Assembly (NCBI RefSeq): GCF_021134715.1
Contig: NC_060026.1
Coordinates: 11,461,001-11,525,000, forward strand
Length of the DNA stretch: 64,000 bases
DNA from: Daphnia pulex
Taxonomy: Eukaryota > Arthropoda > Branchiopoda > Diplostraca > Daphniidae
Direction: 5' to 3'
Below, in pieces: positions 43,786-55,662 of this stretch (its first letter is position 1; each line of letters starts with the position of its first letter). The notes under the pieces were generated by a model. That model saw nothing but the letters and a program-made list of their open reading frames with translations. It was not told the DNA's origin and made no database searches. The position numbers and the translations under genes were made by a program.

Positions 43786-46465
43786 ATGTCGAAACCCACT
43801 TTGCCTTCTAAAGATACATCCTATACTGCTTTAAGCGAGTCCCTGATAGGGGAGATAGACTTAGAAGAAGACAGTTACATCAGATCCCTTCCACAAAATA
43901 TTTTACCCATTAGAGAAAATTTTTTATCGCAGTGGAACGAGTTAATTAAACTTACAAAAGACGTCGCAGATAGGACATCTTCCAGACGAGTGACAAGAAG
44001 TGACTTTCTAGCGAAACAGAAAGAAATCAAAAGTCAAGTCTACAATTCATTAAAGCAATATACTTACGAATTTTATAAAAAAGAATTAGGGGGATCTCAA
44101 TATATAACCGGTGAGGCAAAGGAAAAAGTAGTTGACAATATAGTAACATATTTGGTGAAATTAAAAGGAGATTCCTTAGTATATGATCCGTTGATTCAAA
44201 ATATACGAACAGCACACAGTAAGAAAGTTGAATTCAGAAACAAAGCTTTTAAAGTCTTCAGACGTGAATTGATTTTTAAGCAATTATCTCTAAAGAATTA
44301 TGCGAATAGCCTTGAAGCACAATTAGAAACCCAAAAAGCAAAAAGTGAGAGAGAAGTCGATACGATAGAAGACGAGATTTTTCTAAGAAATAAGCAGATT
44401 GTTTTGTCGATAATACTCGATTAACAACAGAGGTAGATAATCTACAAAGTTCCAATGTTAAGCAAGCAGTTTGGATAGCAGAATTAAATAGCAAAGTTGA
44501 GGATCATCAGACAAGTAGTGAAAGTAAATCATTTTTTAACGAATACGAAGCAGTAAAAAGGGATTTAGAGAAAGCGGAAGACAGTTTATTAAAAAGGGAC
44601 GAGTATATTAAAAATCTGAAAGATACTTTAACCCAGCTGGAAAACGATTCAGAGGAGAAGGTAAAACAACTCGTTGACGGATACAACGCGTTAAGTATTA
44701 AACACGACTCTCTAGAGACCTCGTATAAAACAGTTGACAGTGAAGTAATAGAACTAAAAAACAAAAATTCTCAATTGAACGCGGAGTTAAATAAGATTAT
44801 CAACGATAACTTAGCTAACTTGACGGACCTAAGCGACCAGAACGTACAATTAACTACCCAATTAACAAAATTACAACAAGATGTCGCCACTAAAGAGATA
44901 TCAGTAGATTCTTTAAGGCAAACAAACAAAGGATTAAACTTAGATACAGCTACGTTATAACAACAGTTAGCACAACAGACAGCACAAATCACTCAACCCC
45001 CAAACATGACTCCAACTCCTCCAACACCACCGACCGCTCCTATACAAAACCTTTTAAACCAACAGCAAGGCCCTAGAGCACCTTCTCCCGATTCAAACAA
45101 TGTTCCATTGACTAAAAGTCATCTCCGTGAACTATACTCACAGGATGAACGAAAATCAATTCCCGTATACAAAGGAAAAAGAGGAGATCAGCTCATTAAT
45201 AATTGGTTAAAAGACACCGAAAGAGTAGCGCAAAGCGCAGGATGGAGCGCCAAGGATAAAATTAAATATTTTTCAGACAGATTAAGAGGTGATGCCGCGG
45301 ATTGGCACAGTGACTACATAGATCACGCTGTGGATAAAGAAGATTACGATGCGTGGGAAAAAGCTCTCATTAGCAGATTTTTAACAGAAACAGAAATCGA
45401 GAACCTTAAGAAACAACTAAATGAACTAAAACAGAAGCTTTTTCAAAGTACCCAAACATATGTTTCGAGACTTAATCATTTGTATGACATTATTCATGGG
45501 AAGGAAATCGTTCTTGATGAGACAATTGCACCCCCTGAAGCCGTAGTTCTGGCTAGATTTCTTAAGAAAATTAGAGGAGAAGCGAAACAAAAGATACTTC
45601 TTAAAGGTTTGTTACCAAAAATAGTACAGGTTGTGTGGACGAGAATTGATGTAAATAGCTCATACGAAGATGTTTGCGAGACAGTTTATGCAGCAGAAAC
45701 TATAGTGAATAGAATGGAACAGAATGAGGACAAAAGTCTAAAAGCTACAATCGCAGGTATTTCGGCTCACGAAGATGAACAAGACATAGAGCTTCAGAGA
45801 CAGAAAAATTAACTTTCGAAACTTGAAAAGCAATTAGCAGAACTAAATATCGATCCCACCCCTCTACAGGAAACACCGGCAGTTGTCCTACCTACAGTTG
45901 CCATTACTGAGGCATATAACCGACACCGGTCACCTTCAGGTGATCGTAGGCCTTCAAGTTCCGAAGGTCGGATACGTTTCCAGCAACCCTCCCAACAACG
46001 ACAGAATACGGATAGTAGTTACTCACGGGATAGAGGTAGGAATAACACATATTATCGTTCACGAAGCCCAAGCGGAAATAGATACAATACAAATTCTGAT
46101 GAGCGACAGCATAACGAACAGGCTCCACTACGTCAAAATTATTCCGGTAACCAAACAGGTAGAACCCAGTTTCAGCGCCCAAATAACGATTTTTATAGAA
46201 GAAGATTTTCGGATCACAGTAATTTCCTACGTAATAGAAATTTTTCGGACCAACGTAGTACACTCGCAAATTACCGCCCAAACCAATCGAATTTTCGTTC
46301 AGCCCCTTACAACGGTACTAGACCAAGAACAAACGGAGGATACGAGCAACAAAGAGAAGTTAGGAATAGATGCGATATCGAATGTTATGCATGTGGTAAA
46401 CGTGGACATTACGCTCGAGAATGTCGCACAAATCCGCCGGAAACAACCCAACAGCGACCATAGGA
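43786..46465 (+). pseudogene. Gypsy gag, copy B (interrupted)
   Basis: Structural polyprotein of a Ty3/gypsy element. First open part 43786-44424 (212 aa, charged, helical) ends in a stop. Coding character continues in another frame through a coiled-coil part, an in-frame TAA at 44958, the Pro-rich linker and capsid-like part 45006-45812 (stop TAA), then an Arg/Asn/Ser-rich nucleocapsid with one CCHC knuckle (CYACGKRGHYAREC, about 46386-46430). At least three interruptions. The TAA at 44958 is shared with copy A. The 3' end overlaps the pol frame. Confidence 0.8.
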
Positions 46466-49400
46466 CTTTTAACCGCCCCCAATGTAAATAATATACGTAT
46501 AATCGCTAGTGTAGCTCAATTAATGAGGATACCCGTAACTTTTAGTAGTCTTAAGACGCAAGCATTTATCAACACTGGCGCAGCTGCAAGCTTTCTAGCA
46601 CATCGTTTACTTGTCCGTATTCCATATAAGGATATTAAAGAATTACAAGTTTCTGACCCTAACGTACAGTTATTTAGGACAGTTTCAGGTGAACTTGTAA
46701 AACCTATAGGTAGATATGAATTAAGCGTTAGGTTAGCCCATAGACATCCATTTATTCACCAATTTTATGTTATAAGAGATCTAGATGAAGGTTGTATTTT
46801 AGGTTATGATTTCCTCGCAGCAAACAAGATTGTAATTAACCCCAGTGAACGTAGTATTAGTTATACACATGAGAATGAATTAAAAAACTTGATCATACCT
46901 CCTTTATCAATATGTTCAATCATTATAGCCACACCTCCACAGCTCGATTTAGCAGGAGTCCCAGTGGAGCAGAAAGAAAATTTGAAAAACCTGTTGCTTA
47001 GCTATTTTTCCCTTTTCACCGAAAATATTAATGAGTTGGGTAAAGCGAAATCGATTAAACATTCAATTCATACCACGCAACTACCAGATGTTATGCCCAT
47101 GAGGCGCACCCCAGAGAGATTGAGATTAGTAGTGAAGAAACAGATCGAGGATATGTTAAGAAATAACATCATTAGACCAAGTACCAGCCCATTTGCCTGT
47201 CCTATCTTGCTTGTAGCGAAGAAGGAAGAAGGTCAAATGAGGTTTTGTGTCGACTATCGCCCGCTAAACAATGTAACAGTTAAAGACAGATATCCAATTC
47301 CCAATATTCAGTTGATTATCGATAGCCTTCACGGCGCGAAATATTTTTCAACTTTGGATTTGCTCAGTGGATATTGGCAGATCGAAATAGAGGAAAAGCA
47401 CAAATACAAAACTGCTTTCATATGCGAGTATGGACTTTACGAGTTCAACTGCATGCCTTTTGGTTTGTGCAATGCTCCGAGTACTTTCCAGAGGGAAATG
47501 AACACCTTATTTAAAGATGTCTTATATGAATTTGTACTTGTTTATTTGGACGACATCATCGTTTTTAGTAAAACGAGGGATGAACATATTCGTCACTTGC
47601 GGATAGTATTCGACCTGCTAACAAAAGAGAACCTTAAACTAAAGTTAAGTAAATGTGACTTCTTTAAGACGAAAATAAAATACCTAGGACATATTATTAC
47701 AGCTAGTGGATTTCATCCCGACGACGGGAAAACACGTTCCATACTAAACTACCCTGAACCGTTAAACGTTAAGCAATTATCGTCCTTTTTAGGTTTGGCT
47801 AATTATTATCGCAAATTCGTACGCGAGTACGCGGAAATAGCTCATTTTTTGACAGAACTAACGAAAAAAGATAGTAAATGGGTATGGGGCGAGAAAGAAA
47901 GGGACGCCTTTCAACGTATCAAACATTGCCTAACCAGCAATCCACTTCTGAGGTATCCAGATTTTACCCGGGAATTTCTAGTCTACGCGGACGCCTCAGG
48001 ATACGGGATTGGTGCAGTATTAGCGCAGATACAGTATATACCGCCCTCAGAAACGGATCCAGAAGCCATACACGGAGAACACGAAGTAGTAATAGCATAC
48101 ACTTCGCGAAACTTAGACGAACGAGAACGAATTTGGAATATTTCAGAAAAAGAATGTTTAGCTATTGTACATGCATTAGAGCATTTCAGACCATATCTTT
48201 ATGGTAGAACTTTTAGAGTATTTACAGATCATAAACCGTTAGAAACATTGATGAAGAAAAAGGACCCACACGGAAGATTAGCACGTTGGGCATACGAGAT
48301 GCAGGCATATAATATGACTCTTATACACCGTCCTGGCCAGGAGAATCAAAATGCAGATGGTTTAAGTAGACAACCACTCCCAGTAATAGGCGCTATATTG
48401 AAACCAGAAATAATACAAAACGACTGGATAACAGCACAACGTAACAACGAATATTGCAAAGAAATAATTCGAATAATTAGTGAATGCGAAAACGACAAAC
48501 AAGAATTTCAATTTGATAATGCAGGTTTACTCGTAACTTATGACGGAAAAATTGTAGTACCAAAAGAAAAGATAGAAGAGATACTAAAGATGAACCACGA
48601 CCACATGTTAGCAGGGCATTTAGGAGTTGCAAAGAGCTTAGCGAGAATTAAACGCCAATACCTTTGGCCCGGACTAGGCAACGACGTTAAAGCATATGTG
48701 AGCAATTGCATCACATGTGCTAAACGCAAAGCCTACGGCTCAATTAAAGCACCACTTAAACCTTTGCCACCTGTAACCAAAGTATGGGAACAGATCGCAA
48801 TGGATATAGTTGGACCGGTCACGGAAAGTAGTAATGGAAACAAATATATATTAGTTCTGTCTGATTATGCAAGTCGATTTGTTATGACAATTCCAATGGA
48901 GAATCAAAAAGCTTACACGATAGCTAAACACTTAGTAAAGAAAGTTTATACTAAATATGGTCCACCAGAAAGAGTACTAACCGATCAAGGTACCAATTTT
49001 CTTTCAAAACTTATCTCTCATATCTGTGTATTATTTAAAATCAAGCAGATCAAGACCACTAGTTACCACCCACAGACAGATGGTCTTGTAGAAAGATTTA
49101 ATCGCACACTATGCGATATGCTTGCTTGCTATGTTAACGAAGAACCAGAGTCTTGGGATATATATCTCGACTTTGTGACTTTCGCTTATAACACTTCGCA
49201 ACACTCAAGCATCGATAGTTGTCCATTTAATCTATTCTTTAAACGTAATCCAATTATACCCAATGACATTGCGATAACGCAAGACGTTCAAGTCTTTGAA
49301 GACGACGATGACTACGAAAGACTTTGGAGAAAAGCTCTAGATTATTCAAAAGGAAAATTAGAGAAAGCGCAAGTAAAGCAGAAGCAATCTTATGATCAAG

Positions 49401-49739
49401 GGAGTAAATTAGTGAAATTAAACATCAATGATCATGTTCTTTTAAAAGCATATGTAACGACAGGAAAATTTAGTAATAGATGGATAGGACCCTACATAAT
49501 ATCTAAAAAACTATCTGATCTTAATTATGAAATTATAAAATTAGTTAACAACGTAGCCAGTACATTACCCAAGGACAAATTTGTTGTACATGTAAATAGG
49601 ATTAAGTTAGTAACAGAAAATCCAAATGAAGTAGTGATTCCGGATACCACCCCAATAATAGCTAAACGCAGGGGCAGACCTCCGAGAAAAGATATACCTA
49701 GCGCAGGTGTAATTCCAAAACGTGGAGGCCGTCCACCTA
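46421..49739 (+). CDS. Gypsy pol polyprotein (protease, RT, RNase H, integrase), 3' end displaced
   Basis: Ty3/gypsy polyprotein. In order: retropepsin-like protease at about residue 50 with NTGA in place of the catalytic DTGA; reverse transcriptase at residues 200-390 with YLDD; RNase H beginning YADASG near 521; integrase with an HHCC zinc finger (AGHLGVAKSLARIKRQYLWP, CITCAKRK) at about 725-770, then catalytic Asp (MDIVGP), Asp (LTDQGT) and Glu (LVERFNR). The frame stays open into an inserted element at 49740. The element-derived codons to 49900 are foreign, and a native C-terminal coding segment lies at 51419-51530. One large open frame, but likely defective in protease. Confidence 0.9.
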
Positions 49740-51418
49740 CCCTGCTAGCAATTTTACGTCGCCAGGACGGACTGTGTGTGTCCTTTCCGGACGATGGGAT
49801 ATCCCATCGGTCCGTCCTGAGTCCGTACGCGGGACATCCAAATGTCGCGCCCAAGGATGTCCCACCGTGGACAGTCAATGGACGTCACCAAAGGACATAG
49901 TAGGGAAAGAAAATTTTGGGGATTGAAGAAAAGAAATTGGCGCGGGTGAGTCGGGTCACCCATCCAACTACTTCTTTCACCGATGCTGCTGCATTTTTAT
50001 TTCTTTGCCACGTCTTCATCTGATGTGGCATATTTCCTTATTTTAATTGTACAATGAATAGAATAATAACCTAGTTCTTATATTTGCACTTAGTAATAAA
50101 GTTTTAGATTGAATTATTGCAACAATATTTTAAGGAGGAGAGAATATTAAATATGGAATAAAGCGAATTTTTTATTTCAATTTAATATTTACAAAAATCA
50201 ATGTATTTTTTATAATTACAAAGAAATCATATCGTAGATTTACAGATAATTAAGTTAAAATAATGTTTTATTACACCGCTCATCTCCAATATGATATTTA
50301 TAGACTTTATCATGTAGGGGAGACTGGAGTAAAACGGGACACCGGGTCAAAAGGGACAGTGGGGGGAAAAATAGTAGATGTTAATAAAACTGTAAAAATT
50401 TTTAGTATGTTATGTAAATCTGTATAATCTAATTTGGCATGAAATTTGGTTGGTTTTTGTCAATAACTGCATGAGTTATTGACAAAACAAAAAAAACGGT
50501 TTTTTTTTAGAAATTTTTGTCTCCGCCATTTTATGTTTGAAGAAACAAATAAACGCTAATGGCATGTAAATTTAATATGGAAATGAAGCTGATTCATTTC
50601 TTGATCGTTTAAAACAGAAATTATAATTTTAGATCGATTAGTTTAGACAGTATGAACTTTAAAAAAAAAGTGTCTAAACCGGGAAATCGGGACAGCTGTT
50701 TTTGGCTAATTTGGGACAGTTACGGACCAATCAGCGTACAGCATTTTTAAGAGGCTCGATTTCGTTACCTAGCAACGCAGGATGTCCTACTGCTCCATAA
50801 GGGTTTTTGTATTTATAAGAAAAAAGGTTCATTAACACAATAATCAATTTGAAACATTTATAAACTCAAAGAGTATATGCAGTGGAACACTTTTTCAATT
50901 TTTTTTAATTTTATTGATGAATTTTAAGGCGAAAACGGAGGACGTCCCTCATCACCCACCCCAGTGTCCTCAATTACCCCCCAAAATAGGCCCCTCCCAC
51001 AAATCTGAGGAAACTTTAAAGGTATTTTATGGGGAAATGGTTCATTATAAAATTATATAAAAAATATGGGGGGTTCATTACAATATGGAATACATAAAAA
51101 CAAAATTTTAAAGAAATTCAATAATTAGTTTGGGAGATATAGGGGGGAAACAAAAACCGTCCCGTTTTACTCCAGTCTCCCCTATGGATTATATACGGTG
51201 GGAACTGGGAAGGTAGATGGATGTCAACAGGACATTCAATATTTATTGTCCTAAATGCGTCCAACTTTTCCATCCTTCGGACGTAAAAATTGGACGTCTA
51301 TTTGACGACAAAAAAAAATTATCCTATGGATATCCCTAGTTGTTCCCAAAAGGGCGAGACGTCCCTTGGATGAAGGGACTAACATAGGATATCCTATGGA
51401 TATCTTGTGCTAGCAGGG
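49740..51418. mobile_element. DNA element with CCCTGCTAGCA ends in pol (1679 bp, nested)
   Basis: Inverted ends CCCTGCTAGCA / TGCTAGCAGGG, TA duplicated at both sides. The interior is rich in GGACGTC and GGATATCC palindromes. It contains another element at 50317-51182, so its own length is about 813 bases. No transposase. The ends resemble the CCCAGCTAGCA family. Confidence 0.85.
50317..51182. mobile_element. TA-flanked MITE, 866 bp
   Basis: Ends GGGGAGACTGGAGTAAAACG inverted at both sides, flanked by TA, inside the element at 49740-51418. No coding capacity. Tc1/mariner-type by target site. Confidence 0.85.
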
Positions 51419-51530
51419 TAAGAATCCTCAAACCCCTCCGAATAGCAATACCCAACCAGACCCTTCTGCTAACATTAGACAAAACCAAAATGTAATCAAT
51501 CATGGATACAACTTAAGAAATAGATATTAA
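51419..51530 (+). pseudogene. Displaced C-terminal coding segment of pol copy B
   Basis: Open segment ending in a YNLR-type basic terminus and TAA at 51528, matching the terminus of the related pol at 61198. Separated from the body of pol by the nested elements 49740-51418. It ends 49 bases before the envelope-like start. Confidence 0.75.
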
Positions 51531-51579
51531 AACCATTCAGTATGTAATAGACAAATGTTTCCCATATTGGACTTTCCAG

Positions 51580-54500
51580 ATGGAAACATCAACTTTTGTG
51601 TTTGTTTGCTACTTGTCGATTCTCTTCGCAACGTCAAATTCAATAAAAATTTCGATATGCGATTGTACAAAACCGGTCACACGAGGTCTCCTCGACCTAA
51701 CTGACCCGGAATACTGTTTTAAATTACACCGCGATAAAGATGACGTGCAAAAGGCCATGAGCAAGCCTATTAGCTATAAAGTTATTACTACTATGAATGC
51801 CGTTTTGAAATTGGAAGGATTAGTTTGCTCACAGTGGATAGAGACCAAAAAGGTCACAGGCTCCTTCTGGATAGGATCCTATGACACGGAACATTTTCGT
51901 ACCACAAAAGAGGTAAGCGCTAAAGAGTGCTGGGATATGAAGATTCAGCTGGCTTGTGCAGGAAACCGTAATGTGATCAACGGAAAGACGTACAGTTATA
52001 CGCACAAACCAGTGGGAAGTGGAAAGTGGATGTCGATAACCGAATATTCTGTAGTGAACTGTTTAGCTCAAGAAATTGAATTGCGACAAGAAGAAAGTGA
52101 CGGACCGATACTTTCACCTTTTGGAACACATAACGTGTCGATAACCAGTGAAAAGATAATAGTGAATCACAACACCATAGTATGGCATAAACCCAGTGAA
52201 ATCGGTAAAAACACACATAATTGTGAACAAAAAGGACAGTTCCAGAGCACAGGACGACTTTCCCTCATCACCGTGGAAAACGACAGATCGAGAATAAATG
52301 AAAATCAAACGAGAGTAGGGAGACTCCTGGATTTGGAGAAGCAAATAGAAATCTTGTTCAACCCAGTCAAGACAAATATTTGCACCACTTCTCAGATAGC
52401 TTATAAAATAACTGGCATTCCTGACACCTATTTAGTTTTTGAGGAGAAAGTAGGAAAATACTTCAGTCCAAAGATTAAACCAAGAATGAAACGACAAACA
52501 CAATCGCAGGAAAACGACCATGCATTCTCACATGCTTGGGGACACATTATCCCACTTTCATTTTTTCCTCCGTCGGAATTCGACGAGAACTTCGACAATA
52601 AGGAATATGTTGTGACTACATCAGCAGTTGAAAATCCCCTGTTCCATATGCCGCGTGTGCCACCATTCAACGCGTCCAGATGGCACGACTTAGGCATTTG
52701 GCCAGCCACACAACAACAGTTTGATCATTCCTCAGATCAGTCCATTAGTTTTACCTTCAACGAAACTCGTTTTTGTCTTACTGTAAACAAACCAGACTAT
52801 TTACTCTTCAAGGACTGCTCGGTATCCAAATCAATTTGGATCTATGACGCATACCGAATGTACTTCATGGAGGCCGAGACGAAGAACTGTCTCACGGTAG
52901 TTACAGACAAAGTGGAATTGCTACCTTGTGAAATGGAGCCCCACTCCATAAAACAAATGTGGAGATTTGAGTTCCGAAATAGGGACCAATTGTTCCATAG
53001 CATATACCCCAATATGACCATAGACGAATGGGAATTCGTACAAGAAGAACTTCAGAGTAGATCAACTGAAAGTGTTACGGAAGTAGAAGATTTGTTTAAT
53101 TGGGGAAGTTTCATACAGAAGACGAAAAGGAAGGAAAATAAAGTGAATTCAATTTGTTTGACTCATGGGATAAATATGCGAACTGTAACACTAGAACGGT
53201 GTACCAAACAAGACGCAGATTTTTCCAAGCAAAATCAAATGTTCGAGTATGCTACAGACTATACCATAAGGAAATTCACCTCTAATATGTGCCTCCATAT
53301 AGATCATTTTCTACATAACTCACTACCCTCATTGAAACCATGCAACAAAAATAGTATGAGATGGGGAATCAACGAATTGACAGGACAGTTTATGGAATTA
53401 CACTCCTTTCGGTGTATTGAAAACAACAAAGGACGATTACAATTAGGATCTTGCAACAGCGACCAGAAGCCACGAAGTCAAAAATGGAAGTTTGAGTATT
53501 ATAGCCCAATGTTAGTAAATTCGACGGACTTTCCCCGTCTTACCCCATCTGTTATATTGCAATGGCACAAAAATTTTACAGTCTTCGGGATACCATTCCC
53601 ACCATTGCCTCCAATAATTCAACGTGTAAACGTCTTCGAGACGCTAATAGATGAACCTACAGATACAATACCAGAAACCACTACGACAACAATAGCAACG
53701 ACTACAACAACAAAAGCAACCACGACGACAACAAAAACAACCACTACCCCAACTACAACTAAAGCAACGACAACTACAACCACCACAACCACCTCCAAAC
53801 CCACTACTACAACAACCACAACCACCCCTAAAACCACTACTACAACAACCACAACCACTCCTAAACCTACTACAACCACTGCCTCCGAACCTAAAGCACC
53901 TAAAGAAGCAATATCAACTACAGTGAAACAAATAGCAGTCCCCATGAATCAAAACATTACAATTCCAATTGTAATACCCCCTCCACCACCACCTGAAATA
54001 CAAGAGACAACTTTGCCAGCCATCCAAAACACAACCACCCCTCCACAAATCATTTCTCATCTTCAGCCAGACACAGCACAAAAGCCAGAAATGGACAGCT
54101 TACGCCTCAACCAATCAGCTGAAGTTCCTCTTATTCAACCTAACATTTCTGCAAGCACGCTGACAGCTCAACAGCAGTTACCTACACAACTAAATGATTC
54201 CAGCGATTTTTCATCAATTCTACCATTACAGCTAACACCTCAACATCCAGAAATTGACAATTTATATTTTAATGCGTCTTCTCCAGTTAAACCAATATGG
54301 GTGGAAGAACCAGTCGAGGCTCACCCATATTATGAAACATCAACTGCTACATACCCAAACATGACCAGGCCAACCACGACGGTACATCGAGTAGCGAAAG
54401 CAATCAACGACTCTGCAGAGTATAACCCACCAATAAACGTAACGCGGACTTCAAATCCAGCAGCAATAGATAAAAGAGCACTAAGTGAAGTTATGGCACC

Positions 54501-55473
54501 AATAATGCAATCTTTCCACGAACAATACAAACAGAATCTTGAAATCCAGCATGAAAACGAACTAGCAAAAGAAATCCGTCAAATTTATTGTCAAGTTTCA
54601 GTGCTCCGCAGACTTCAAGCAGTTACTCTGTCACAAACAAACGGATTATTGGCAGCATCAGTACTCGAATTACCAACATGTTCCCGACTGCAAGGATTGG
54701 GTCAATCTTTACTCTTGCAGGAATGTGAACGAGTCCAAGTCTTCGTCACAGCAACGGAAACGAGATGTGGTTATCAACCCCTAACAATATATAATAATAA
54801 GAACTATACAATTGGGACTGATGGATGGTCCATTCATCCATTTTCCAACTGTTTTTGGAAATCAAATTTGATTAATCTTAACGGAAAAACTTATCATTGG
54901 GAATATAACAGTACCCACAGCGGCTGGATAGAGCAAGTTCCAACAATTCACACCCCAAATTTGAATTTAGTGTCTGAATTCCAAGAGCTGCCTCTCAAAG
55001 ATTTTGACTATGCCCTAAAATCACACCCATCCCACTCCACAGCTGACCTAGAACGACTAAACGTATTGAACGAATTAATTGGACGAATAGAAGAAACAAA
55101 CGACAATTCATTGGCTGGCATGGTAATGTCAGAAAAACAAGACAACAAATTCGGCGACATGTTTTCTTGGACGGACTATTTAAAAATTATAATTTTTGCT
55201 ACGATCGGATTCATACTGCTTGTCCTATTATTATATATCTTCGCTCGAGTGAACCCTTTGCCAGCATTAGTCGATTCATTCCGGCGTAGACAATCAGCCA
55301 TTCGAAACAACTCAGACCTAGCAGACATTCCGTTAGAGCAAATGCAACCAATGATTACCGCGTCACCGCAAATAATTATCCCAGGAAATGTCTACCCTTT
55401 CGTAGTGCCACCCAGCGCACCGTTTGATCCGCGAATGCATTCCAATAGCTTTCTGAATCGCATACAGCTATAA
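51580..55473 (+). CDS. Envelope-like glycoprotein with beta-trefoil lectin repeats
   Basis: Single-pass class I membrane glycoprotein layout, 1297 residues, directly after pol. Seen: signal peptide (residues 1-21); Cys-rich N-terminal region with a CDC motif near 27; basic RMKR cleavage-type site at 302-305; five repeats of the form Cys-Leu...Leu..Cys...Trp/Phe between about 395 and 645, the pattern of ricin-B beta-trefoils (CLTV, CLTH, QMW, QKW); a Thr-rich mucin-like tract at about 697-773; a second Cys-rich ectodomain at about 1000-1130; a transmembrane helix near 1201-1223; and a 70-residue tail. Many N-glycosylation sequons. The C-terminal ectodomain recalls glycoproteins of arthropod negative-strand (chuvirus-like) viruses and their endogenous copies; that is from memory of pattern. 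The frame is uninterrupted. Confidence 0.8.
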   Translation: METSTFVFVCYLSILFATSNSIKISICDCTKPVTRGLLDLTDPEYCFKLHRDKDDVQKAMSKPISYKVITTMNAVLKLEGLVCSQWIETKKVTGSFWIGSYDTEHFRTTKEVSAKECWDMKIQLACAGNRNVINGKTYSYTHKPVGSGKWMSITEYSVVNCLAQEIELRQEESDGPILSPFGTHNVSITSEKIIVNHNTIVWHKPSEIGKNTHNCEQKGQFQSTGRLSLITVENDRSRINENQTRVGRLLDLEKQIEILFNPVKTNICTTSQIAYKITGIPDTYLVFEEKVGKYFSPKIKPRMKRQTQSQENDHAFSHAWGHIIPLSFFPPSEFDENFDNKEYVVTTSAVENPLFHMPRVPPFNASRWHDLGIWPATQQQFDHSSDQSISFTFNETRFCLTVNKPDYLLFKDCSVSKSIWIYDAYRMYFMEAETKNCLTVVTDKVELLPCEMEPHSIKQMWRFEFRNRDQLFHSIYPNMTIDEWEFVQEELQSRSTESVTEVEDLFNWGSFIQKTKRKENKVNSICLTHGINMRTVTLERCTKQDADFSKQNQMFEYATDYTIRKFTSNMCLHIDHFLHNSLPSLKPCNKNSMRWGINELTGQFMELHSFRCIENNKGRLQLGSCNSDQKPRSQKWKFEYYSPMLVNSTDFPRLTPSVILQWHKNFTVFGIPFPPLPPIIQRVNVFETLIDEPTDTIPETTTTTIATTTTTKATTTTTKTTTTPTTTKATTTTTTTTTSKPTTTTTTTTPKTTTTTTTTTPKPTTTTASEPKAPKEAISTTVKQIAVPMNQNITIPIVIPPPPPPEIQETTLPAIQNTTTPPQIISHLQPDTAQKPEMDSLRLNQSAEVPLIQPNISASTLTAQQQLPTQLNDSSDFSSILPLQLTPQHPEIDNLYFNASSPVKPIWVEEPVEAHPYYETSTATYPNMTRPTTTVHRVAKAINDSAEYNPPINVTRTSNPAAIDKRALSEVMAPIMQSFHEQYKQNLEIQHENELAKEIRQIYCQVSVLRRLQAVTLSQTNGLLAASVLELPTCSRLQGLGQSLLLQECERVQVFVTATETRCGYQPLTIYNNKNYTIGTDGWSIHPFSNCFWKSNLINLNGKTYHWEYNSTHSGWIEQVPTIHTPNLNLVSEFQELPLKDFDYALKSHPSHSTADLERLNVLNELIGRIEETNDNSLAGMVMSEKQDNKFGDMFSWTDYLKIIIFATIGFILLVLLLYIFARVNPLPALVDSFRRRQSAIRNNSDLADIPLEQMQPMITASPQIIIPGNVYPFVVPPSAPFDPRMHSNSFLNRIQL

Positions 55474-55662
55474 ATCAACCCTTTTTCCGAGCCTACCTTG
55501 TATATATTTTATCATGCTTACAATAACCATATATCGCGCAGAAATGTACTCAGAAGATTTTTCAACTCACTCCAAACATAAGAACTGGAGTGTGAATAAT
55601 ATGCAAGCGGAACCTTTCGACATGGCATTGATGATACGGTACCACATATCCACGAACTAGTT

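Noticed and set aside
45883-46491. 202-codon frame over the gag nucleocapsid part
   Set aside because: The CCHC knuckle is in another frame; this one has no recognisable features.
53619-53945. Minus-strand Val-rich frame inside the envelope-like gene
   Set aside because: Complement of the Thr-rich (ACN) tract; a repeat artefact.
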